Shown here: in pieces, positions 44,487-53,099 of the stretch
Layout of the letters: every line of letters begins with the position of its first letter
How positions within the stretch are numbered: the first letter of the stretch is position 1
Assembly (NCBI RefSeq): GCF_030123405.1
Contig: NZ_CP126110.1
Location: 3,100,001 to 3,164,000, forward strand
From: Neobacillus sp. WH10
GTDB taxonomy: Bacteria; Bacillota; Bacilli; Bacillales; Cytobacillaceae
Direction of reading: 5' to 3'
Length of the DNA: 64,000 nucleotides
The notes under the pieces: model-generated
What the model was told of the DNA's origin: nothing
Databases searched by the model: none
What the model saw: only the letters and a program-made list of their open reading frames with translations
Program-made: the position numbers and the translations under genes

Positions 44487-44675
44487 TGGAAATGCCATCT
44501 TTTGACCTATGAATTTAAGGAAGGATATTTCAAAGAGGCTGGACAATCAGATTCCTGGCTGGCCGGGAGATACAACTTTCAGCAATGGGTATCAGTTAAT
44601 TTTGTGCCGGGAGATTATGAATTAGCAGCCCTCGTGCTCCCATTAGTAGATGCAGATGGCAGTCTTGTCCGTTAG
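44487..44675 (+). pseudogene. Protein-coding fragment of unidentified origin
   Basis: The frame after a TAG at 44484 reads TYEFKEGYFKEAGQSDSWLAGRYN and VNFVPGDYELAALVLPLVDADGSLVR before a TAG at 44673 (quoted in two parts). Composition and periodicity look like real protein, but there is no start codon or ribosome site. It is probably the C-terminal remnant of a lost gene. It is not a recognisable kynurenine-pathway enzyme. Confidence 0.45.
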
Positions 44676-44695
44676 GTGATTGGAAAGTTAAGATA

Positions 44696-44718
44696 GGCCT
44701 TAACAATTTGTTAAGGTC
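44696..44718 (+). terminator. Terminator downstream of kynA and the fragment
   Basis: GGCCTTAACA and TGTTAAGGTC pair, followed by TTTTCTC. The interval 44719-45074 is AT-rich with no supported gene. Confidence 0.8.
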
Positions 44719-45074
44719 TTTTCTCGTGTCGGTTGGCAGTGGATAATTGCGGTCTGACGAAGGTGTGCTAAAGCTTAAGCTTATTTGGCGGACTGACCCC
44801 GTTTGCTATAGAAAATTCCCTCGATTCATTTTTTCTGAACGGCCAAATCCGGATACAATTCGGCTGTTGTATGAATATAAATATATTTTTGTTCATTATT
44901 TAATCTTTTTATGGCCAAAGCTTTATGTATGTTAATTCCTTTAGCTACCCACTCCTGTCAAAATCTGAATATTTTTTTGGTTCACCCCTTACCATATATT
45001 AGTCTAAAAGTTTTTCTAACTCTGAAGTGGTTATCTATCATAATCCTTTTATTTCACATCAAATCCACCATTTT

Positions 45075-45485
45075 TTATGGAACAATGCGAGGTATTTTGA
45101 CTGCTTCCTCTTCAAGTACATGTATTCCTCCGATTACTTCATATGCTGAACCAAGTGATACAAGCAGATCTCCTGTAATAGCAAGTTTTTGCTCTTCGAT
45201 AAGTTTTACAAAATCCGTTTCTTTTAATTGTTTTGATACAGACACAGCCTCAAGTATTTGTCCAATCGTCCTAATCCAAACACCCGTTAGTATTTGTTGT
45301 TCACCTATTGTATTCGCATCTTCCTCGATAAGAAAAAGCTCTGATAAAGCTTTAAGTTCAATAATATTTCCTAACACTTGAACCCAAAGTCCGAATGCAA
45401 CCTCTTTTTCTAATTGTAAAATTTTTTTACTTTTATTATCGGTGAAGTCTTTTCCGTTATGGTTCTTATAATTTTGATAATCCAT
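45075..45485 (-). CDS. Small helical-repeat protein of unknown function (136 aa)
   Basis: The ATG at 45485 has GGGG 9 bases upstream; a TTG at 45494 is also possible. Three similar helical units can be seen: LWVQVLGNIIELKALSE, VWIRTIGQILEAVSVSKQ and LLVSLGSAYEVIGGIHVL. The protein is soluble and small, like Bacillus proteins of the DUF6944 kind (recalled, not verified). It stands alone between kynA and the decayed VOC gene. Confidence 0.65.
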   Translation of the reverse strand: MDYQNYKNHNGKDFTDNKSKKILQLEKEVAFGLWVQVLGNIIELKALSELFLIEEDANTIGEQQILTGVWIRTIGQILEAVSVSKQLKETDFVKLIEEQKLAITGDLLVSLGSAYEVIGGIHVLEEEAVKIPRIVP

Positions 45486-45982
45486 TATTACCAACCCCAG
45501 AACTAAATTTTTGTTTATTTTATGTGAAACAAATACAAGTGTGTATTTCTTCCTTACTTAGTTCGGTCAGTAAATAGGTTTGTGAGCAATGTATTTCCTC
45601 TTCTTTTTTCAAAAATTTCACAGCTATTTATCATTTATGTTGATTTTGTACTACTAACGGTATTAACTTTTTGTCTAAAAAATACAATTACCGCTAACCA
45701 ATATGAGTGACGAAAGTTTTTCCAATAAGAAGAATTTATTTTGAATATGATTTTTAATGAAGATTATTTTTTCTATTTGCAACATTGTGGAGAGTACGCG
45801 TAGAAAAGCCTCGTGCATTTAGATGTTATTAAATTTTTGTCATAGTAGTGAAATTAGTACATATCAATATATCGAAATGAAAATATCAATTTCAGTGATG
45901 AAGCTCCGATTTTCGTGCTTCATCGATGGCTAACTGGTGCGTTTATTAAAAAGTGGGTTCTTTTTTCGATAACACAGAAAAA

Positions 45983-46013
45983 GCAGGGTTATATTATGTT
46001 ATAATAACCCTGC
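45983..46013. terminator. Bidirectional terminator hairpin
   Basis: GCAGGGTTAT and ATAACCCTGC pair, with AAAAA on the left and TTTTTT on the right. It lies downstream of the VOC relic on the minus strand. The gap 45486-45982 otherwise has only a GATGAAGC/GCTTCATC hairpin at 45897-45924. Confidence 0.8.
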
Positions 46014-46095
46014 CTTTTTTGTCTTCGTTTTGGTATAACTATTTTTTGATAATTTTAAGATCTATGAAATACAAGTGAAAACAGTTTTCCTCTAC

Positions 46096-46469
46096 CTATT
46101 TATCTTCCCTTAATAAATAATCATTACCATCCTGATCTTTAAATGAGAACATGTTTCCAAACGGCAACCTTAACATTTCCTCTACTTCTACTCCATTTTG
46201 TTTCATTTCCTCATAAGCTGATTCGATATCTGTTGTACTAAAAAGTATGGATGTGCAACTTTAGAAGGTTGATGTTGTTCCATTGCAGACTTAGAATAAA
46301 GAACTAAAGTGGTAAATTCGTCTTCGCTTGGTCCAACTTCTATCCAAGACGCGTCTGGGCCCATTGGTTGTTCAACTTTTAAGACAAAGCCGACTTTATT
46401 TAACCAAAAATCCTTTGCCTCTTCTTGATCTTTTACGTATACAGTAATTTTCCCAACTTTATTAATCAC
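46096..46469 (-). pseudogene. Frameshifted VOC/glyoxalase-family gene
   Basis: A GTG at 46469 with AAGGAG upstream begins a vicinal-oxygen-chelate protein: INKVGKITVYVKDQEEAKDFWLNKVGF, WIEVGPSEDEFTTLVLY, then PSKVAHPY. Here the frame slips: the following bases read ILFSTTDIESAYEEMKQNGVEVEEML and FGNMFSFKDQDGNDYLLREDK in the next frame, to a stop at 46096. One missing base near 46250 explains it. It was probably a metal-dependent lyase or resistance protein before the mutation, unless the shift is a sequencing error. Confidence 0.82.
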
Positions 46470-46708
46470 AGTATATCTCCTTTTAATCATTTAATTGTAT
46501 AAATCAGTTTATCAACCCAAAAAATTAAAAGCAATTTTTTAATTAATTTTTGTTATGTAAATCTTCTATATTGATGGAATTATATTGAAATAACCAGCTG
46601 ATCGTTTAACACTTTTTTATAAATACTACAATAAATGCTACAACAAAAACCTCTCCAAAAAGCCTTCCACTTATAAACTTTTGAAGTATTTGTAATAGTT
46701 GAAAAACA

Positions 46709-47614
46709 TTATTTATCTTCTATTAAAACATCGAGATCCTTAACATGAACTGCATTTCCAGTAATTTCAACATCATAATCCTCATTACTTTTCGAAATCT
46801 GTACCATTACCCTGCCATTTTTTTTAATCTCAGTTCCTTGCTCTACTATTAGATGTAGAGGTTCAACAAAATTGTTGTTTATTATATATTTAGCAAAATA
46901 GGCCCCCATGACTCCTGAAGCCGTTCCTGTAACCGCATCCTCAATAGTACCGGAATATGGAGAAGAAAAGTGCCTTGCGTGCATATCAGTATTGGGATCA
47001 AAGGTTTCCATACAGAAAGGATGGATCGAAGATTTGGGCATTTCTTTTAAAATAGTTGGAAATTCTTTATTATTTGGATTCATTTTTTTAAAAGCACCAA
47101 GTTGTTTTATGGGAACTAATAGTGTCCATGTACCTGTACTTCCATAGACAATTGGTAAATCATCACGAAAATCCGAGACGTTTAATCCAATTGAATTTGC
47201 TAAAGCTTCCCTTGACCCTTTAAATTCTTCAAATTGTGGTGAAGCCTGTTTCATTGTTATCAATATTTCACTATCAGTTGTTGTAATAATTTTTAACGGT
47301 AATATCCCGGCTTTTGTTTCAATTGTTAAATCCGTTTTATCGCCCAATAATCCTTTTGTTTTTAACGCATAGACTGCAGCCATTGTTCCGTGACCACAAA
47401 GGGGCATTTCATGTCCAGGTGTAAAAAACCGGATTTGAAAGTCAGCTACATCCGACTTAACAGGAAAAGATGTCTCATTGAAACCAACTTTGAACGCTAT
47501 TTCTTGCATTTCTTGATCAGTGAGGACATCTCCGTTTATAACTACCCCCGCTGGATTACCTTTATTAGGTTCTTTACTAAACACATCAAATTGATGCACC
47601 ACTACCGATTTCAC
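46709..47614 (-). CDS. PhzF-family isomerase/epimerase-like protein
   Basis: The 301-residue protein has the PhzF two-domain pattern: FDVFSKEPNKGNPAGVVIN at the start, catalytic-region FNETSFPV with the conserved Glu, PLCGHGTMA and the C-terminal DAVTGTASG. Members isomerise small cyclic acids, as PhzF does in phenazine synthesis, but most Bacillus homologues have unknown substrates. No phenazine genes are nearby. It is a single gene. Confidence 0.9.
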   Translation of the reverse strand: MKSVVVHQFDVFSKEPNKGNPAGVVINGDVLTDQEMQEIAFKVGFNETSFPVKSDVADFQIRFFTPGHEMPLCGHGTMAAVYALKTKGLLGDKTDLTIETKAGILPLKIITTTDSEILITMKQASPQFEEFKGSREALANSIGLNVSDFRDDLPIVYGSTGTWTLLVPIKQLGAFKKMNPNNKEFPTILKEMPKSSIHPFCMETFDPNTDMHARHFSSPYSGTIEDAVTGTASGVMGAYFAKYIINNNFVEPLHLIVEQGTEIKKNGRVMVQISKSNEDYDVEITGNAVHVKDLDVLIEDK

Positions 47615-48002
47615 TCATATTCCCCCATTCTTCAAAATAAAAAGCTTTTATTATTTAGCATTCATTACTGATGCTTGTTTCACTAATCGAACAGTTCGTG
47701 CAAAAAGAAATAGAGGAAATGCCGGAACAGTCCCTATTTTTAAACTTAATACTAAATAAGTAGACATTAAGAATTTTAGCTTTTTCGTTCAGCTCATTAA
47801 TCCAATAAAAAAGAGAAAATAAGAATGGCAGCGATATTCAACTTATACACCCGTAAGTTAAATGAATCTTTATTTAGATAAATCCTAACAAATCATTAAT
47901 ATGTTTCCAACTTTTAATTATTTTTCTATATCTTTTTTCTACTTCCATCTTTTTTGTTGGTTTCGACATTGCCTACCTATGTAGCAAACTTTAAAGAAAA
48001 AA

Positions 48003-48028
48003 GCCGGCTCACCAAAAGTGATGCCGGC
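48003..48028 (-). terminator. Terminator of the small broken membrane gene
   Basis: GCCGGC and GCCGGC pair with an inner CAC/GTG stem and are followed on the minus strand by TTTTTTCTTT. In 47615-48002 there is otherwise only a 38-codon frame (47651-47767, minus) with no ribosome site. Confidence 0.7.
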
Positions 48029-48036
48029 CATTTCGT

Positions 48037-48291
48037 CTATTTTCCTAATTGCAGCATTACCGTAACTGTTTCAGAGCTTGTCGTGACTTTAAAGCCTTGT
48101 TTGAGTGCCAATTTTACTAAGATGAGGATATAACAAAGGATTGATAAAATACAGATTGCAAAAGCAATTCATTGCAGCATAGCATTTTTCTTACAAATTC
48201 GGGTTAATAATTGTGTAATACTCTCTGCAAACTCTTTGTTTCTTAAAAAAACGTTTACTAATTTATCTAGTTCTCGTGAAATACCCTCCAT
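48037..48291 (-). pseudogene. Small membrane protein gene interrupted by an in-frame TGA
   Basis: A single frame of 84 codons runs from ATG 48291 to TAG 48037. Codons 1-40 encode a helical stretch (MEGISRELDKLVNVFLRNKE) and codons 42-84 a hydrophobic segment (IAFAICILSILCYILILV) plus a polar tail. Codon 41 is TGA (48171-48169). The same frame on both sides and a matched terminator suggest one gene with a recent nonsense change, for example from CGA or TGG. The start lacks a good ribosome site. The family is unknown. Confidence 0.55.
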
Positions 48292-48317
48292 TAATAGTTC
48301 GTATAAATGGAGGGTAT
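48281..48317 (-). terminator. Hairpin after the phosphoesterase gene
   Basis: ATACCCTCCATT and AATGGAGGGTAT are perfect 12-bp arms, 28 bases past the phosphoesterase stop and overlapping the start of the broken small gene. The T-run is weak, so it may be only a partial terminator. Confidence 0.6.
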
Positions 48318-48344
48318 CATGTTTATTTGATTTTTTACTTTCAC

Positions 48345-49562
48345 TTAGCTTTTTTCGGCTTTATCTTTCTTCTTGTTTTCATCAATTGGTGCAGGTGGAA
48401 TGCTCTGGTCATTTGCTGTCAAATCAATGCCAAAGTCTTTCGCAAAAACCATATGGGTTTCCACGAGAACATCCTTCGTGTTTTCATCAAGGTTGAACAC
48501 CCTTGCACCACGCAAGCGATTTCTTTCAGCTCCTGATAAGCCATATGTACCAAAACCTGCGCTGCCTGAATAGCCAAGCAAAATTCCATAATAATTGCCC
48601 ATATAGGTGTTTACATGGTCATGTCCACAAAAGACGCCCTTTACATCTCCTCTTTCCAGCATCGCCGAAAACATTCCGCTGTTGATGGGACCTGGACATT
48701 CATCTTCGTTTCGTTCCCCAACAATATTGTGTTTTTTTAGCGCTTTGGCATGATGGGCATCTGTTCTTCCATCAATACTTCCAAACCACATAAATCGATG
48801 TTCCCAGAGAGGAATATGAATAAATACAAGTGACGGAACCTTATGACCCCATTGCTTCTCCAATTTTTTAGACGCCTCATAATACCAGCTTACCTGATCA
48901 AAACGGAGCCAATCCCATGTCGGGTACCCTGCAAAATCCTGACCGGCTATTGTTTGTGGAGCATATCTGCCACTATCAAGCAGCCAAAGATTGAAAGCTC
49001 CATCCGTTCCCTTAGAATTTTTAATAAGCATGTTCATATTTCCGTTTCCAGTTATGCCCTTGATTCCGGGTTTGTTCATATTGTGTTTATAGGACATATA
49101 AATTTTGAGCATGTCCTCTTCATCAAGACCACTATTTGGAGTGGAATCCTCATCGTGATTCCCAAACGTAATCGCCCACCTAATACCTCGTTGCTCCATC
49201 GGTTGGGCTATATTATTAATGGCTTGTTTCATTGCAAGAGGTGTGTCGCAGCCACCAGTAATGTTGTCTCCGTTAAGTACAACAAAGTCTGGTTTTTCCG
49301 TATCTAGTACTTTTTCCATCAATTGTACTGTTCGGCGATCAATGTACTCATCGTCTTGTGTATCATTAAACTGTACAATTTTGAATTTTCCATCTGGATT
49401 AAATTGCAGGAAGCTGCCCTCATGTGCTTCGGCATGGGCGATACCAGTGAACAAGTCACTAGGAATCCCAGCTGACCCAAGTGTTAAGGCAAGCGTACTC
49501 ATTCCTCCAATTTTGATAAATTTCCGTCTGTCCAATCCTTTTTGTGAATCGTGATTAACCAT
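48345..49562 (-). CDS. Tat-exported calcineurin-like metallophosphoesterase
   Basis: The 405-residue protein has a twin-arginine signal (DRRKFIKIGG, Arg12-Arg13, then a hydrophobic stretch to an AHA site). The metallophosphoesterase motifs follow in order: FNDTQDDEYIDRRT in place of D-x-H, LNGDNI, GNHDE, HIPLWEH and GHDH. This variant is like the purple-acid-phosphatase-29-like group. It should act outside the cell on phosphate esters, with metals loaded in the cytoplasm. The C-terminus is Lys-rich. Phosphate control is likely but no Pho box was confirmed. Confidence 0.9.
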   Translation of the reverse strand: MVNHDSQKGLDRRKFIKIGGMSTLALTLGSAGIPSDLFTGIAHAEAHEGSFLQFNPDGKFKIVQFNDTQDDEYIDRRTVQLMEKVLDTEKPDFVVLNGDNITGGCDTPLAMKQAINNIAQPMEQRGIRWAITFGNHDEDSTPNSGLDEEDMLKIYMSYKHNMNKPGIKGITGNGNMNMLIKNSKGTDGAFNLWLLDSGRYAPQTIAGQDFAGYPTWDWLRFDQVSWYYEASKKLEKQWGHKVPSLVFIHIPLWEHRFMWFGSIDGRTDAHHAKALKKHNIVGERNEDECPGPINSGMFSAMLERGDVKGVFCGHDHVNTYMGNYYGILLGYSGSAGFGTYGLSGAERNRLRGARVFNLDENTKDVLVETHMVFAKDFGIDLTANDQSIPPAPIDENKKKDKAEKS

Positions 49563-49789
49563 TATAATACCTCCTCATTGATTTTATTGATTATTTAAAA
49601 AATAAATCTATCAATAGAATAGCAACGAGTTATTAATTCTCTATTTACTTATTGTAAATTTTCGATATTAATATGGTAAAAGTGAAAGAATCTACCAGAT
49701 TCCAGTAACTCATCGGACAAAAAATAGAGACATGTCTTCCATGTCGAGAGCCACCTCCTGCACAATAAATTTGTGTCATATGACGTTAG

Positions 49790-49950
49790 TTTTATTTTTC
49801 TGGAGGTTTTTTTGTGATTAAATATCGTGAAGTTCTGAGGCTGCACGCTCAAAGTCTCAGTATTCGCAGTATTTGCCTCTAGCTGTGGTATTTCTAAAAA
49901 TACTGTTATGAATGTACTCAAACTAGCCAGGGAGTTACAGAAATCCTAGC
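49790..49950 (+). pseudogene. Relic of an IS21-family istA transposase gene
   Basis: Behind GGAGG, a GTG at 49814 begins VIKYREVLRLHAQSLSIRSI, like the N-terminus of IstA. The frame then shifts and continues SCGISKNTVMNVLKLARELQKS, the helix-turn-helix of the same protein, before a TAG and decay. No other part of istA and no istB remain. The stretch abuts the 3' end of the MFS gene. The rest of 49563-50002 shows nothing else. Confidence 0.72.
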
Positions 49951-50002
49951 CTCTTGATCATTTCACTAATTGACTCAAACCCAGAATTGACAATGGCTTC
50001 TA

Positions 50003-51319
50003 TCACCCATTATTTGTCTTTTTATAACGGGACCAAACAACAACTGGAAGGAGCAGTAGAGATAAAAAGCCTCCTGCAAGTGAGAGTGTTGCAAAACTTG
50101 ATTGGGCAGCAACCATCCCTGAAAGCGCTCCTCCAGTTGCTCCAGCTAATGCAATCAATACATCTACAGTTCCCTGGGTTTTTGCGCGTGAAGTGGGATG
50201 GGTTGCGTCTACGATGAGCGCTGTGCCGCAAATCAAACCGAAGTTCCAGCCAAGCCCAAGCAAAGCGAGTGCGATGATAAGAAATAGCATTGAATCTGCA
50301 GGTGCAATTGCAGCAAAAACACCGGCAGCAAGAAGAGTAGCACCAGAAGCAATTGCCATTGCTGTTCTGCCGATCTTATCAACGAGAATGCCAGTCACAA
50401 ATGATGGCAGGTACATGAAGGCCACATGAATGCTGATGACCATCCCTACCTCACTTAGTCCATGTCCATGGTGCCTCATGTGGACTGGTGTCATGGTCAT
50501 AATGCCAACCATAACCATTTGAGTTAAAATCATTAGTGTAGTTCCAACTATAAATCCTCTTCTTTCTATCCTTTGAGTGCTGTTGGAGTTTACAATTGAA
50601 AGATCTTCCTTTTCCCTGCTTTTCACTGCTTCAATGACGTTAGCCACTAGGAGAGGATCGGGGCGGAGAAAAACTAAAAGTACTAAACCGGCTAGAATGA
50701 ATGCTACGGCGGCCAGAATGAAAGGCCCTGCTAAAGCAGGCACACCAATTGATACAGCAAATCCTCCCATTACATCAACCAAGTTAGGTCCAGCAACAGC
50801 TCCGAACGTGGTCGAGACCATGGAGATACTGACAGCTGTCGCCCGCTGTTTAGTACTAGCCATGTCAGTACCAGCATAGCGTGCTTGAAGGTTTGTTGCT
50901 GTACCGGCTCCATAGATTAATAGAGATGCAAATAGCAGCAAAATATTATTTGATAATGCTGAAATCACTACTCCGATAGCACCAATACCACCTGTCAAGA
51001 ATCCGGCAGCAAGTCCTAACCGCCGTCCAAAACGTTGAGAAAGCCTTCCGACAAGATATGCTGCTACAGCCGAACCCAAAGTAAATAAGGCAGTGGGAAC
51101 CCCGGCAAATTGATCTGTACCTAGCATTTCTTGAGCAATCAGTGCTCCAACAGTAATGCCCGCTGCAAGTCCGGCACCACCAAAAATTTGTGAAATGACA
51201 ACAATGATTAACGTTCGTCTATATAACTGTTTTTGTTTTTCTGGAGAATCTATGTAAGTTTGCAGCCAGTCCGGGTGACTTTCTAAAGCTTTTGAATCAT
51301 CAGCGTAAAGGGACATCAT
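50003..51319 (-). CDS. Major facilitator superfamily transporter
   Basis: The 438-residue protein has 12 predicted membrane segments and a long charged N-terminus of about 35 residues. The MFS loop motif appears as GRLSQRFGRRLGLAAG between segments 2 and 3, with a second copy VDKIGRTAMAIASGA in the second half. It resembles drug/H+ antiporter-like permeases; the substrate is unknown. AAAGGCGG precedes the ATG pair at 51319. Its 3' end is bordered by the IS21 relic but the C-terminus looks complete. Confidence 0.9.
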   Translation of the reverse strand: MMSLYADDSKALESHPDWLQTYIDSPEKQKQLYRRTLIIVVISQIFGGAGLAAGITVGALIAQEMLGTDQFAGVPTALFTLGSAVAAYLVGRLSQRFGRRLGLAAGFLTGGIGAIGVVISALSNNILLLFASLLIYGAGTATNLQARYAGTDMASTKQRATAVSISMVSTTFGAVAGPNLVDVMGGFAVSIGVPALAGPFILAAVAFILAGLVLLVFLRPDPLLVANVIEAVKSREKEDLSIVNSNSTQRIERRGFIVGTTLMILTQMVMVGIMTMTPVHMRHHGHGLSEVGMVISIHVAFMYLPSFVTGILVDKIGRTAMAIASGATLLAAGVFAAIAPADSMLFLIIALALLGLGWNFGLICGTALIVDATHPTSRAKTQGTVDVLIALAGATGGALSGMVAAQSSFATLSLAGGFLSLLLLPVVVWSRYKKTNNG

Positions 51320-51391
51320 TCAGTCCGCCTTTCTATTTTTTTGAACCATTTTCTTTATTGGATTTTTCGTTTTGTCTGTATTCATTATTCT

Positions 51392-51985
51392 TCATTTCTT
51401 ATTTACAGACTCGATATACACAAATAAATCACTGTAGTATTTTTTAACCTTCGTAATCGTAATATCATAAAACTCCAAAAGATCAATGGTTTTTCTATTT
51501 AAAGAGCATCCATCACAGATTTTTTTCCAAACAGGTGTTAACAACTCCTGAAGAGCTGCGAGAAAACGATTTTTCATTTTAACATGTTCAAAAAGGAGGA
51601 TATTCCCTCCCGGTTTACAAACTCTTTTCATCTCCAAGATTGCTTTTTCCGGATTTGGGATGGTGCAAAAGACAAGAGTTGCTACAACGGTATCAAACGT
51701 ATCGGCTTCAAACGGCAAATTTTCTGCACTTGCCCGAACTACTTCAATTGGGACAAGCGATTGTTTTTGTTTTGGAATTGATTGCTCTATCATATGCAAA
51801 TTTGGTTCTACCGCCGTTACTCTTTCGGCAGTTTTATAAAAAGAGAAATTCACTCCAGTCCCCGATCCCAATTCAAGGACACTACCCGTAGCATTTGCTA
51901 AAAGTTCCTTTCGAATCTGATTAAATTTCTTTTTTTCCAATGGCTTCATAAAAAAGTCGTACGATTTTGCAAATATACTACTCAT
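51392..51985 (-). CDS. Class I SAM-dependent methyltransferase (UbiE/METTL7-like)
   Basis: The 197-residue protein has motif I VLELGSGTGVNFSFY, acidic loop VTAVEPN, motif IV FDTVVATLVFCTIPNPEKAI and RVCKPGGNILLFEHV. The C-terminal CSLNRKTIDLLE segment with conserved Cys is typical of the METTL7-like branch. ATG 51985 has GGAG 9 bases upstream and is preferred over 52006. It lies upstream of the MFS gene on the same strand, 72 bases away, so the two may be cotranscribed. The substrate is unknown. Confidence 0.85.
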   Translation of the reverse strand: MSSIFAKSYDFFMKPLEKKKFNQIRKELLANATGSVLELGSGTGVNFSFYKTAERVTAVEPNLHMIEQSIPKQKQSLVPIEVVRASAENLPFEADTFDTVVATLVFCTIPNPEKAILEMKRVCKPGGNILLFEHVKMKNRFLAALQELLTPVWKKICDGCSLNRKTIDLLEFYDITITKVKKYYSDLFVYIESVNKK

Positions 51986-52438
51986 ACTTTTCAACTCCAA
52001 CATCATTTGTGGACCGCAATCATATTTATGATTTATTTTATCATAGGACTTTGTTAAATAAATGTGTTGTTGCGATATTTATTGAGGGGATAGGATAGCT
52101 AATAATACGTATACATTTTCAAAAGTAATATTTGAATCAACGTGGATGAAAAACTTGATACATCAGCAAAATTAATCTTTTGATTTTCGGAAATATCGCT
52201 CATCGCCTCAGCCTGTAGCGAAAAATAGGTGTGTTGTCTGGCGAAGCATTTGATACAATGTGCATGAAAACGATGCAGTTCATTTGCACGCCCTGTGGTT
52301 GGAAGATACGCTCAATAGCTTGGGATGATGAAAGAAATGGCTTAATCATTCCAGAAAGGTATCGAAATTAAAAAGACTCTCCTCTTGAGGAGAATATCCT
52401 GTCGATTTTAAAATACTAGGCGAAGTAATCTACTTTTT

Positions 52439-52534
52439 TCAAGATAAATGGAAATAGGACTCGGCCCGAATTGCACATTCCTCTCTAATCCCAGGCTTAG
52501 CCAATGAATCAGTGTGAATATAATGGATTTTCAT
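52439..52534 (-). other. Possible 31-aa ORF or 5' remnant
   Basis: An ATG at 52534 with AAAGGTG 8 bases upstream opens MKIHYIHTDSLAKPGIREE and stops at 52439. The good ribosome site suggests the 5' end of a gene that has lost its remainder. The family is not recognised. Confidence 0.3.
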
Positions 52535-52626
52535 TTTTTCTACACCTTTCTGCTAAACCAAAATTCTTAGAATCTCGCAGATAAAATATTCCGTTCCCAA
52601 TCACTTACATAGCGTGAGTACTTATC

Positions 52627-52790
52627 CTATTCCGTTCTTTTTATTTTAATGAATTCTTCCCAAATGGATCTGCCGATAGTTTGTGCCAGTACAGAATCTT
52701 CTGCCAAACAATCAATCGCTTCCTTAAAGGTTCGTGGCACCCAGCTTATACCTTTTTCCTTTAATTGAAACTCGCTTGCGGGGGGTGGAA
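52627..52790 (-). pseudogene. C-terminal remnant of a glutamine synthetase-like gene
   Basis: The minus-strand frame ends PPPASEFQLKEKGISWVPRTF, then KEAIDCLAEDSVLAQTIGRS and IWEEFIKIKRTE. This is the usual end of glutamine synthetase/gamma-glutamylpolyamine synthetase proteins (P-x(5)-AL-x-AL...LG-x(5)-F...K-x-x-E). Upstream the frame closes at a TAA and no catalytic part remains. Confidence 0.6.
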
Positions 52791-53099
52791 ATGGCACAAT
52801 AAAGCATTAGGACGGTTCTTTTGCTTCTTATTTAAAGCAGCAAGTGAAACGTCTTTTTTATTTGACTTAATAAAACCTTTCCTATTTTTAATTCGCTGAA
52901 TAGCCTATGTTATTTTAATGTTTTAAATTTTCGCAATAAAAATCAATAGCAGGTCTTCCGTCCCATATCACCAGTTATAAATTTCCTACATAAGAAATTC
53001 TGTTTAGGTACTTGGTATGGACCACTAGTTGTATAGTTTACTTTCTAAAAACCCTTAATTATAATAAAAGTCAAAAGATTCTGTAAGGGAGAGAATAAC

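Larger units (their letters stand above)
52007..53099. other. Gene-poor 1.1-kb stretch with decayed coding remnants
   Basis: No intact gene of normal size is seen. It holds a tight TCTCCTC/GAGGAGA hairpin (52377-52392), a short frame FICTPCGWK...GLIIPERYRN near 52254-52368 (plus), a 31-codon frame at 52439-52534 (minus) and a glutamine synthetase tail (see separate entries). It looks like a graveyard between two conserved blocks. Confidence 0.6.

Noticed and set aside
45897..45924. GATGAAGC/GCTTCATC hairpin as a terminator
   Set aside because: No T-run on either strand and no gene end nearby.
47651..47767. 38-codon frame MSTYLVLSLKIGTVPAFPLF on the minus strand upstream of phzF
   Set aside because: It reads like a hydrophobic protein fragment but has no ribosome site or recognised family, so it was not listed as a gene.
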